From contig JALHMG010000003.1 in NCBI GenBank assembly GCA_022844135.1, positions 62,001 to 126,000 of the forward strand: a stretch of DNA of 64,000 nucleotides, given 5' to 3'. The notes below the pieces were generated by a model that saw only the letters and a list, made by a program, of their open reading frames with translations, was not told the DNA's origin and searched no databases. Numbering within the stretch: position 1 is the stretch's first letter; each line of letters begins with the position of its first letter. The position numbers and the translations under genes were made by a program. This DNA comes from Lysobacterales bacterium (GTDB lineage Bacteria; Pseudomonadota; Gammaproteobacteria; Xanthomonadales; SZUA-5). Below, in pieces: positions 54,655 to 62,796 of this stretch.

Positions 54655-55200
54655 TCATTCATGAACCAGTGATTCGGCGACCGCGAATGGCAGCCCGGCG
54701 GCAAAACGCTCAGCGTCAGAGATTTGCGGAAGCTTCAAAACGACCCGAGCCTTGCCATCGCGGCTGTCAATCCAAACACCCAACTCCCTGTCAATTCCAG
54801 ACACTTGCAACCATCGATCCAGGCAAACCGTCATCAACCACGCGCCGTCTTTGTGACCCAGGCGATAAGCGCGTCGGGCAAGAAAGTAGGCGAAAATGTG
54901 ATTGTCTTGCGACCGTGGCGGCTCGTTCTGACCAGCATTGATGCCATTGGAATGTTGCAAAATGGTCGCAGCTTGAGCGAACTCGGTAGCAGTCCAGCTC
55001 AAGCTTTCCGCCGTGATTTCGAACAACCGAGCACGGAGCCGAGCATCACTGACCGCCTCCGAGCGACGATCGTAAGCCTGACCTTCCTTCCATGCTGACC
55101 GCGTTTTCTGGTCGATCTGATAAAGCGTATTAATGTCCGATGCGCCAACTGCCTTCGCGCTGAAGGCGCAGAACGCTAGGAACGCGAGAAAAATTCTCAT
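54655..55200 (-). CDS. Secreted hypothetical protein
   Basis: 181 residues from the ATG with GAGG seven bases upstream (a TTG one codon before is possible). The signal peptide MRIFLAFLAFCAFSAKA suggests a periplasmic location. The mature part is helical with NTLYQIDQKTRSAWK, HIFAYFLARRAYRLGHKDGAWLM, and a beta end ELGVWIDSRDGKARVVLKLP. The family is not recognised. It has a lower GC look than its neighbours and lies in a small accessory stretch with the DUF2314 gene. Confidence 0.65.
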   Translation of the reverse strand: MRIFLAFLAFCAFSAKAVGASDINTLYQIDQKTRSAWKEGQAYDRRSEAVSDARLRARLFEITAESLSWTATEFAQAATILQHSNGINAGQNEPPRSQDNHIFAYFLARRAYRLGHKDGAWLMTVCLDRWLQVSGIDRELGVWIDSRDGKARVVLKLPQISDAERFAAGLPFAVAESLVHE

Positions 55201-55257
55201 CAATCGGCCTCAGATGAAGCGGGTTTCGTCAAACCGATATCATCAAGGGTTGACTTC

Positions 55258-55365
55258 AACGAAGCCACGCAAACGCTCCCAAAAACCCTGGACGAACTCG
55301 TCGAGCGCATCGGCGCTGGCCAGGCGACAGATTCGGACATCGATTGCCGGCGTTTGAGCATCGAC
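55258..55365 (+). pseudogene. Remnant of a Ser/Thr kinase gene N-terminus
   Basis: Bases 55291-55323 are identical to 56041-56073 (33 of 33), inside the start of the membrane kinase gene. The frame here reads TQTLPKTLDELVERIGAG then QATDSD, against MALPPQSFDELVERIGAG then QTIDPD in the intact gene. The likeness fades after about 25 codons and no kinase domain follows. It appears to be a truncated duplicate. Confidence 0.6.
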
Positions 55366-55378
55366 AAGAGGACCAACA

Positions 55379-55876
55379 TCAACCGAATTCGCCCAATTGC
55401 TTCAAGAGCTCCGATGGAAGTTGAACACCGTCGCGTTGAGCGATTGCCAACATGGCTCTTTGTGTATACCCGCCGTGCAATAGACCCTCAGCATCGCGAA
55501 CAAACCAGTCTTCGATATCGTCCAACGAGCAACGCCAAAGCCGTTCGAGCTGGCCCGAATGCGTCACCGGCGGTGCCAAAAGACGTACGCCAAATTCTCC
55601 ATCGTCTAGCACTTCCAAGACTTCCGCCCACAGATGCTCCGAATCGCCCGAGTTCGAGGCAAACTCCAGTTTGATTTGAGCGCCTTGATGCGGTTTCGTG
55701 ACCAACCGTTGGAACTGGCCAATCGAAGCTTTGGCGAGACTCAGTGCTTCCATCATTATCGGATCGTCTTGCGCAACCTCTAGCGGCCCGAAGACCGGTT
55801 GATACGCGCGCTGGCGCTGGTAAATCCAAAGCGCCAGTGCGGCAACACATGCGCTGGCGAACAGATAGATCTCCAC
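55379..55876 (-). CDS. DUF2314 (YegJ-like) membrane-anchored protein
   Basis: 165 residues. One N-terminal membrane helix (IYLFASACVAALALWIY) and a soluble domain with the DUF2314 pattern: FQRLVTKPHQGAQIKLEF, EHLWAEVLEVLDDGEFGVRL, CSLDDIEDWFVRDAEGLLHGGYTQRAM. The family function is unknown. The ATG has a strong GGGAGGAGG just upstream. It is divergent from the membrane kinase gene. Confidence 0.75.
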   Translation of the reverse strand: MEIYLFASACVAALALWIYQRQRAYQPVFGPLEVAQDDPIMMEALSLAKASIGQFQRLVTKPHQGAQIKLEFASNSGDSEHLWAEVLEVLDDGEFGVRLLAPPVTHSGQLERLWRCSLDDIEDWFVRDAEGLLHGGYTQRAMLAIAQRDGVQLPSELLKQLGEFG

Positions 55877-56016
55877 GGCCTCCTCCCGTCAGCTTTTCGC
55901 AGCCACAGAAAACGCGCCAGAGCAACGTCATACGGACGCTAACGTTCGTCCTTGTTCACCCGTCCCAAGGACCACGGTTGGGGCGCTAGCATCGCCGTCA
56001 AACACCGGGCGACGCA

Positions 56017-58761
56017 ATGGCACTACCCCCGCAATCTTTTGACGAACTCGTCGAGCGCATCGGCGCTGGCCAGACGATAGATCCCGACAGCCTGCCAGAA
56101 GCGCTACGCGCGCTGCCCGAAGTGCAGCGTTTACTGGCCTTCGCACGCGTCGCGCAAGGCTTGAGCCAGGCAACGCCGCCGGCCGCAGAGAATCAGCAAC
56201 TGGGGCCGTGGGTCTGCGTGCGCGCACTGGGCAGCGGCGGCATGGGGGATGTGTGGCTGGGCGAGCGCCGCGATGGTGTGGTCACGCAACAGGTGGCAAT
56301 CAAACGCCTGCGGGTCGACACCGAACGTTTCCGCGCGCGGCTGCGGGCGGAGCGGCAAATCCTGGCGCGCCTGGAGCATCCCGGCATTGCGCGCTTTATC
56401 GACGCCGGCGTCGATGAGCGTGGCGCACCCTGGATGGCCATCGAGTACGTGTCGGGCGTAACGCTGACGCAATGGGCGCGCGGCCGCAGCCTGCGTGAGC
56501 GACTCACCTTGTTCCAGCGCATTTGCGCGGCAGTGGCGTACGCGCACCGACACCTCATCGTGCATCGCGATCTGAAGCCCGCCAACGTGCTGGTCAATAA
56601 CGAAGGCGAACCGAAACTGCTGGATTTCGGTATCGCCAAACTGCTCGACGATACGCAGCGCGAATCCACGCTCGCGTCGATGACGCCGGCCTACGCGGCC
56701 CCTGAGCAATTGCGCGGCGAGCCAATCTCCACGGCCACCGATGTTTACGCGCTAGGCCTGATGCTGTTCGAGTTGCTCGCCGGGCGTCTGCCAGACAGCC
56801 GCACCGGGTCGGCGATGGCGCTGGCGGTTTCCGTCGACGCCGAAGAGACGCAACGCGTCAGTCAGGCAGCAAGCACCGAGCTTCCCTATCTTGGCCAGAC
56901 TTTGAGCGGCGATCTCGATGCGATCGTCGCCGGGGCGCTGCGCGCCGAGCCGCAGCGGCGTTATCCGAGCGCCACGGCGCTGAGCGAGGATATCGATCGC
57001 TTTCTGCGTAACGAACCGGTGCAGGCACGAAGACCGACGCGCCGATACCTGTTCGCCAAGTTCCTCTCGCGCAATCGTTACGCTGCGGCCTTCGCTCTAG
57101 TGGCGGCGCTGGCGCTGGTTGCGGGCAGTGCGCTGGCGCTGCAGGAAGCGAGGCGCGCCGATCGGCAGGCGCAGATCGCGCGCGACGAGGCGGCGCGCGC
57201 CATAGCGCAATCGGAGCGCGCCCTGAAGGTCAAGGACTTCGTGATACAGATCTTCGGCGAAAGCGATGGCATCAATCGGACCGGCGAAAAGGCTCGATCG
57301 CCCCTGGATATGGTGCAGGCCGGCATCGAAGGCGCCGAACGGGATCTGGCCGACGATGATGAACTGCGCGATGCGATTATCGGCGATCTGGTCGATCTCG
57401 AAATCCGCCTTGGCAGGAACGACCCAGAACTGAAGCGGATCAACGCCGTCGTCGCATTTCGCGAGCAGCGCTACGGCAACGACGCACGCTTGGCGGACGC
57501 ATTGATTACCCGCGTGCTTGCGCAGTTCCAACTCGGACGCTTTGTCGAATCTGAGGCCGACATCGCTCGCGCCCGCGCAATTTACGCGCAGGTCGAGGGC
57601 GATCATGATTTGAAGGTAGCAAGTTTGGATGCGCAGCTCGCGCGCGTTCGATTCGCACAGACCCAATATGCCGACGCCGTGGCGCTGATGCGACAGGTAG
57701 TCGCCAGTTTTGAGCGCATTCGCGGCCCCAACCACGCCGATACTGCGCTGCGCTTATCCAATCTCGCGGGCTTCCTGTCGCGCATGAACCAATACGACGA
57801 GGCGCGCGATATCAGCGAGCGAGCGCTCGCCATTCTGGAGAAGGCGCGCGGCGAGAACCATGCGATCTTGCTGTTCCCCTTGCAGAATCTCGGCGATATC
57901 GAGCGCAACACTTTTCATTACGACAAGGCATTGGTGCATTACCAACGCATGCGCGACATTTTGCGCAAGGAAGTCGGCGAGAATCATCCGCGCTACGCGA
58001 TGTCGTTGCAGCGTATCGGCTCGGTGCATCGTCAGCTTGGGCAGCTCGATGAGGCGCGCGCGATCACCGACGCCGCACGGATCATCCAGGCGCAAGGCGG
58101 CTATGCCGAGTTGGGCGAAAGCCTGTTCACGCTTGGAATGCTGGCGATGGACCGCGACCGACCCGAAGAGGCTTTGGACTGGTTCACCCAGGCACAGCGC
58201 TTCACTGAGCAGCGGCAGGGTCCGCAGCACATCCAGACCTGGCTAAGGCTCGGGGCGATGGCCAACGCTCTGGCGGCGTCGGGGCGTCACGCCGAGGCGC
58301 GGAAGGCACGCGAGCGCACGATCGCCGGACTTTCCGCCCTGGGTCCGAGCGCCAGGATCGAACTGGCCTTTCAAGACATCAACGCGGGCTTAGCCGAGCG
58401 CCTGGCAGGCGATGCGGATCGCGCCATCGAGCTGCTTTCCAAGGGCAATGAGGAGCTGGATTCTCTATTGCCGGCGGGCAACCCCATCCGCATGGCGGCC
58501 GCGATTCAGCTGATGTCAACGCTCGCCCGACGTGGCGACCCCGGCGACGCAGAACGCGTCGATCGACTGATGGCAGCGCTCCCATCACCTGTCGCTAACT
58601 TGTCGCCGCTGGCGCAGGCTCATTGGCACTTCGCACGCGCCATGCGCAGCGAAGACCCGGAGCGCGCCGTCGCGTTGGGGATGGCACGCGAGCAAGCGGC
58701 CAAGTCCGGTGCCGACGGCCGTTGGCTGCGAGCAGAGCTGGCCGCCGACCGCCGCCAATGA
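56017..58761 (+). CDS. Membrane Ser/Thr protein kinase with TPR-like sensor domain
   Basis: 914 residues. N-terminal kinase (about 63-345): glycine loop LGSGGMGDVW, Lys96 in VAIKRL, catalytic HRDLKPANVL (Asp185), DFG (Asp203), APEQLRGEPIS. One membrane helix near 355-375 (YAAAFALVAALALVAGSALAL). The remainder is a chain of TPR-like helical repeats predicted to be periplasmic (AVALMRQVVASFERIRGPNHADT, AREISER-type units). It probably senses an envelope signal. No phosphatase gene adjoins; a related kinase is at the window end. Confidence 0.9.
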   Translation: MALPPQSFDELVERIGAGQTIDPDSLPEALRALPEVQRLLAFARVAQGLSQATPPAAENQQLGPWVCVRALGSGGMGDVWLGERRDGVVTQQVAIKRLRVDTERFRARLRAERQILARLEHPGIARFIDAGVDERGAPWMAIEYVSGVTLTQWARGRSLRERLTLFQRICAAVAYAHRHLIVHRDLKPANVLVNNEGEPKLLDFGIAKLLDDTQRESTLASMTPAYAAPEQLRGEPISTATDVYALGLMLFELLAGRLPDSRTGSAMALAVSVDAEETQRVSQAASTELPYLGQTLSGDLDAIVAGALRAEPQRRYPSATALSEDIDRFLRNEPVQARRPTRRYLFAKFLSRNRYAAAFALVAALALVAGSALALQEARRADRQAQIARDEAARAIAQSERALKVKDFVIQIFGESDGINRTGEKARSPLDMVQAGIEGAERDLADDDELRDAIIGDLVDLEIRLGRNDPELKRINAVVAFREQRYGNDARLADALITRVLAQFQLGRFVESEADIARARAIYAQVEGDHDLKVASLDAQLARVRFAQTQYADAVALMRQVVASFERIRGPNHADTALRLSNLAGFLSRMNQYDEARDISERALAILEKARGENHAILLFPLQNLGDIERNTFHYDKALVHYQRMRDILRKEVGENHPRYAMSLQRIGSVHRQLGQLDEARAITDAARIIQAQGGYAELGESLFTLGMLAMDRDRPEEALDWFTQAQRFTEQRQGPQHIQTWLRLGAMANALAASGRHAEARKARERTIAGLSALGPSARIELAFQDINAGLAERLAGDADRAIELLSKGNEELDSLLPAGNPIRMAAAIQLMSTLARRGDPGDAERVDRLMAALPSPVANLSPLAQAHWHFARAMRSEDPERAVALGMAREQAAKSGADGRWLRAELAADRRQ

Positions 58762-58889
58762 TCCGGTCAGAGTAACCCCGCAGTTCGGGTTTGCGGCTTG
58801 AGCAGATGCCGGAGACGAGCTTGTACCACGACACTGTCCCAGTCGCGAACCGGCATACTTGGCAGGACTGCGCTTTGAGATCGACGGCC

Positions 58890-59891
58890 ATGCTGCGAGC
58901 TTGCCTGCTACTCCTTTGCCTTGCGATCGCCATTCCGGCGATGGCCGATCTCTACAGCGGCGAGGTCGCGGTTGCCGATCAATCCGAAGCTGAGCGCACG
59001 GCGGCCAATGCCGAGGCGCTGAAGCAAGTGCTGGTCAAAGTCTCGGGCGACCAAGCCGCCGCCGAGCGGCCGCAGGTGGCGGGGGCGTTGAAAGACCCGA
59101 CACCATTGGTGCAAGCCTTTTACTATCGCCAGGAAGTCGATCGCAGCGGCGCCACGCCGCAGCTCAAGCTCTATTACGTCGCCAATTTCGAACCCCGCGC
59201 GATCACTCGCCTGCTGTCGTCGAGCGGACTGGCGCAGTGGGCCCGCGAGCGACCAACCTTAATGGTGTGGATCGCCATGGCAGAGTCCAGCGCAGCGCTG
59301 AGCGAAAGCGAACTGCAGCCGCTGCTGCGCCGCGCCTCCGAGCGCGGCATCGTCCTGAAGCGCGGGCTCGACGAAGACGCAGCGGCAAGCGGCAATCTCG
59401 ACACGCGCGACGTCGATGTGCTCAAGCAGATTGCTTCGCGCGCCGGTGTGCCGGGCGTGCTGGCCGGGCGCCTGTTTCCATCCAGCGACAATGTGATCGG
59501 CCGCTTCGCATTCAATGACGGCGAAAGAACCGAGAGCTTCGAGGTCTCTGGCGCAAGTCCGATCGATGCGCTGCGCGCCGCAGCCGACGAAACCGCCAAT
59601 CGCCTCGCGAGTCGCTATGCCTTCGATGCCGCCGACTCGACGCCCGAACCGGTGCGTGCGGTGATCCGCAACATCGGCGATGCTGGCGATTACGCGCGCG
59701 CCCAGAGCTATCTGGCGTCGCTGTCGATCGTGCGCGAACTGCGTCAGAGCGCAGCGGCGGGCAACACGCTGACGCTCGACATGAGCGTGTCCGGCGGCAG
59801 CGAGCGACTCAAGAGTATCGTCGGCCTGGGCGATGTGATGAGTGCGGCCGGCGAGTCGATCGATGGCGAGGTCGTGCTTGATTTACGCTGA
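58890..59891 (+). CDS. DUF2066 exported protein
   Basis: 333 residues starting MLRACLLLLCLAIAIPAMA, a signal peptide. The body has the DUF2066 pattern: AVADQSEAERTAANAEALKQVLVKVSGD near the start, VQAFYYRQEVDRSGATPQLKLYYVANFE, RPTLMVWIAM, and a C-terminal beta domain (NTLTLDMSVSGGSERL). The family lies upstream of perM/hda in many gammaproteobacteria, as here. Its role is unknown. Upstream in-frame ATGs lack conservation. Confidence 0.85.
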   Translation: MLRACLLLLCLAIAIPAMADLYSGEVAVADQSEAERTAANAEALKQVLVKVSGDQAAAERPQVAGALKDPTPLVQAFYYRQEVDRSGATPQLKLYYVANFEPRAITRLLSSSGLAQWARERPTLMVWIAMAESSAALSESELQPLLRRASERGIVLKRGLDEDAAASGNLDTRDVDVLKQIASRAGVPGVLAGRLFPSSDNVIGRFAFNDGERTESFEVSGASPIDALRAAADETANRLASRYAFDAADSTPEPVRAVIRNIGDAGDYARAQSYLASLSIVRELRQSAAAGNTLTLDMSVSGGSERLKSIVGLGDVMSAAGESIDGEVVLDLR

Positions 59892-59915
59892 GGGCACTGC
59901 ATAGCGGCCGCATCC

Positions 59916-60470
59916 ATGCTCCGCCACCTGCCCAATGCGCTGACGCTCATGCGGCTCATCGCCGCAGTACCCATAGCGCTATTGATCGCGCATGAGCACG
60001 CCGGCCCGGCATTGTGGTTGTTCCTGGCGGCTGGGGTCACGGATGTGCTCGATGGCTTTCTCGCCAAGCGCTTTGGCTGGATCACGCGGCTGGGCGGGTG
60101 GCTCGATCCGCTCGCCGACAAAGTCCTGATCATTTGCGCGACCGCAGCGCTTGCGTGGCATGGCGATCTGCCGCTATGGCTGTTCGCACTGATCGCGATG
60201 CGCGATGTAGTGATCGTCGGCGGCGCCGTGGCCTTTCACTTCAACTACGCGCCGCTGCGCGCTGCGCCGACGCTGATCGGCAAAATGACGATGCTCACCC
60301 AGGTGCTGATGGTGCTGCTGCTCCTGGTCGCAAATGCTTATCCTTTGCTGATCCCGGCGCTCGCCGAGTCGGCAGCGTTTGCGATCACCGCAGCGCTACT
60401 GGTAGCGAGCGGCATCGACTATGTGCGACGCTGGAGCCGCAAAGCCCGGCGCTTGAAGGAAAAAACATGA
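59916..60470 (+). CDS. CDP-alcohol phosphatidyltransferase family protein
   Basis: 184-residue integral membrane enzyme of phospholipid synthesis (PgsA-like). The family motif D-G-x2-A-R-x8-G-x3-D-x3-D is present as DGFLAKRFGWITRL-G-GWLD-PLAD, with Lys where Arg is usual. About five membrane helices. It starts RHLPNALTLMRLIAAVPIALL, as in PgsA. A second, canonical pgsA may exist elsewhere, so the substrate is left open. Its stop overlaps the perM start (ATGA). Confidence 0.87.
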   Translation: MLRHLPNALTLMRLIAAVPIALLIAHEHAGPALWLFLAAGVTDVLDGFLAKRFGWITRLGGWLDPLADKVLIICATAALAWHGDLPLWLFALIAMRDVVIVGGAVAFHFNYAPLRAAPTLIGKMTMLTQVLMVLLLLVANAYPLLIPALAESAAFAITAALLVASGIDYVRRWSRKARRLKEKT

Positions 60471-61537
60471 CCTGGAGTTATCGCGCACAAATCGCGGCCA
60501 TTTTGGCGGCCGTCGGCCTGTTCTTGTATTTGTTGGGACCGATCCTGACGCCGTTCGCCGTCGCCGCGCTGCTCGCCTACCTGGGCGATCCGATTGTGGA
60601 TGCCCTGGAGCGCATGAAACTGTCGCGCAGCCTATCGGTGGGCATCGTCTTTACGGTGATGACACTAGTGCTGCTGTTGGTGCCCCTGGTTCTGGTGCCG
60701 CTGCTGGAAGACCAGATCCGAATCTTTGTCGAAAAGCTGCCGGCCTACATCAACTGGATTCGCGAGCGCCTGATGCCGATCCTGGTCGAGCGGCTGGGCG
60801 TTGATCCGAATCTGCTGTCCACCGATCAGATCATGGCCATGCTGCAAGCGCATTGGCAGCAGGCCGGCGGCATTGCCGCAACGGTGCTTGAGCATGTGTC
60901 CAAATCGGGGCTGGCGATCGTCGCGTTCGCGATGAACTTGCTGCTGATTCCGGTGGTCACGTTCTACTTCCTGCGCGACTGGGACACCATGATCGAACGC
61001 GTGCGCGAACTGCTGCCGCGGCATATCGAACCCAAAGTCGTCGAGATCGCACGCCAGTCCAACGATGTGCTCAGCGCTTTTTTGCGCGGCCAACTGGCGG
61101 TGATGCTGGCGCTGGGACTGATCTATTCGATCGGACTTTGGCTCGCCGGCATCAAGCTGGCGTTCCTCATCGGCATGTGCGCAGGGCTGTTGAGTTTCGT
61201 GCCGTACCTAGGCGGCATCCTGGGCGTCGGCGGCGCCGTCATCGCGGCGCTCGTCGAGCACCGCGACTTGATCCATGTGATGTACGTCTTGATTGTGTTC
61301 GGCGTTGGCCAGACGCTTGAAGGCTTCGTGCTCACGCCGTGGCTGGTCGGCGATCGCATCGGCCTGCATCCGGTGGCAGTGATCTTCGCGATACTTGCTG
61401 GCGGTCAATTGTTCGGCTTCGTCGGCGTGCTGCTGGCGCTGCCGGTGACCGCAGTGTTGATGGTGATCATGCGCCACGTCCACGAGCAGTATCTGCAAAG
61501 CCGCCTTTATCAGGACGGCGCACCGCCGCCGTCGTGA
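60467..61537 (+). CDS. perM: AI-2E/PerM family transporter
   Basis: 356-residue polytopic inner membrane protein. Family features: LTPFAVAALLAYLGDPIVDALE near the start, a soluble middle region, NLLLIPVVTFYFLRDWDTM, and the conserved GLLSFVPYLGGILGVGGAVIAAL and HPVAVIFAILAGGQLFGFVGVLLALPV. The ATG has AAGGA six bases before it and overlaps the stop of the preceding gene. Substrates of the PerM branch are not established. It is coupled to hda by GTGA. Confidence 0.9.
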   Translation: MTWSYRAQIAAILAAVGLFLYLLGPILTPFAVAALLAYLGDPIVDALERMKLSRSLSVGIVFTVMTLVLLLVPLVLVPLLEDQIRIFVEKLPAYINWIRERLMPILVERLGVDPNLLSTDQIMAMLQAHWQQAGGIAATVLEHVSKSGLAIVAFAMNLLLIPVVTFYFLRDWDTMIERVRELLPRHIEPKVVEIARQSNDVLSAFLRGQLAVMLALGLIYSIGLWLAGIKLAFLIGMCAGLLSFVPYLGGILGVGGAVIAALVEHRDLIHVMYVLIVFGVGQTLEGFVLTPWLVGDRIGLHPVAVIFAILAGGQLFGFVGVLLALPVTAVLMVIMRHVHEQYLQSRLYQDGAPPPS

Positions 61538-62187
61538 ACCAGCTGGCGCTGGCGCTGCCCGGCATCGGGGCGCCGACTTTCGATAACTACTACGGCGCTG
61601 CGGGCAACCTCGCGCCGTCGCGTCTGGTCGCCTTCGCGGTCGCTCCCGTCGATACCCAGATTGTGCTCCTGGGCGCGGCGCAGAGCGGCAAGTCGCATCT
61701 GCTGCAAGCGGTATGCGAACGCGCGCGCGAACATGGCATCGGCGCCCAATATGTGTCGCTGCGCCGCACCGATGCGACCGAGTGGCTGGATAACGCCAAC
61801 GGTACGCTGATCGCCGTCGACGATATCGATGCCATTTCCGAACCCGAGACGGCGCTGGCGCTTTTTGCCCTGCTCAACCGTCAACACGATGCGCGCCGCG
61901 CCATACTTTGCGCCGGCACCTCGCTGCCGACCGTGCTGCCCGATCTGCATTCGCGCCTGATGCGCGCAGAGCAACTGGCGCTGCCCGCCATGAGCGACGA
62001 TGACCGTCGCCTCATCCTGTCCCATCAAGCACGCCAGGCAGGCATACCGCTAGAACCTGGTGCCATCGAGTATCTGCTGCGCCACCATTCGCGCGATCTG
62101 CATGCGCTGATGACGCGCCTGGACCAATTGCACCGCTTGAGCCTTGAGGGCAAGCGGCGGATTACGGTAGCGATGGTACGCGGTTGA
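61534..62187 (+). CDS. hda: DnaA regulatory inactivator Hda
   Basis: 217 residues. Hda binds the beta clamp and stimulates hydrolysis of DnaA-bound ATP to prevent over-initiation. The clamp-binding motif is at the start (NQLALALPG, family QLxLxL/F). It lacks DnaA domain IV. P-loop AAQSGKSHLLQAV, Walker B LIAVDDIDAI, and sensor regions typical of DnaA homologues follow. The GTG start overlaps the perM stop. The perM-hda order is conserved. Confidence 0.95.
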   Translation: MNQLALALPGIGAPTFDNYYGAAGNLAPSRLVAFAVAPVDTQIVLLGAAQSGKSHLLQAVCERAREHGIGAQYVSLRRTDATEWLDNANGTLIAVDDIDAISEPETALALFALLNRQHDARRAILCAGTSLPTVLPDLHSRLMRAEQLALPAMSDDDRRLILSHQARQAGIPLEPGAIEYLLRHHSRDLHALMTRLDQLHRLSLEGKRRITVAMVRG

Positions 62188-62286
62188 CGCCGATACGCTG
62201 CGGCAGCGCGAGTGTGCGCGAAACGTAGCGTCAAACCGCGCACTGCTTTAGCAAAGGCGAACGAGCGAGGCTCTATTCTCTGCACC

Positions 62287-62796
62287 ATGAGTTTCTTCGA
62301 AACCGATCCCGAAACGCTGGCGCCGCTGATCACAGAGCTGCGCGCGCTCGCGCGCAGCGCGCGGCGGCGGCTGCCGCACGGCGAAACGTTGGCGACGACG
62401 GCGCTGGTGAACGAGGTGTATCTGAAACTCAGTCGCGAACGCAGCGCGGTGGCCGTGGATCGTCGCCACTTTTTCGCCCTTGCGGCCCGCGCGATGCGCG
62501 AAATCCTGATCGACGATGCGCGGCGCCGCAGCGCGCGCCACGCTGCGAGCACCAACGAAGACGACAACATCTCCCTCGCACCGGAACTCGACGCCGAACG
62601 CCTGGTGGACATCGATCAGACGCTGAAGGCGTTAGCTGACATCCAACCGCGACTGGCGGAGGTGGTGATGTGCCGCTTTTTTGCCGGCTACACCGAAGAA
62701 GAGACTGCCGACATCATCGGCGTGGATGTGCGGACCGTACAACGCGACTGGAAGCGCGCCAGGGCGTGGCTGGGCGAACTCACCGGCACTCGATGA
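62287..62796 (+). CDS. ECF-type sigma factor (TIGR02999/ECF43-like)
   Basis: 169 residues. Region 2: LPHGETLATTALVNEVYLKLSR, DRRHFFALAARAMREILIDDARRR; region 4: LAEVVMCRFFAGYTEEETADIIGVDVRTVQRDWKRARAWL. This group lacks an anti-sigma factor and is encoded beside Ser/Thr kinases; in Vibrio the pair EcfP/PknT works by kinase phosphorylation of region 2. Its stop overlaps the start of the kinase gene (ATGA), which supports that model here. The target promoters are unknown. Confidence 0.88.
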   Translation: MSFFETDPETLAPLITELRALARSARRRLPHGETLATTALVNEVYLKLSRERSAVAVDRRHFFALAARAMREILIDDARRRSARHAASTNEDDNISLAPELDAERLVDIDQTLKALADIQPRLAEVVMCRFFAGYTEEETADIIGVDVRTVQRDWKRARAWLGELTGTR

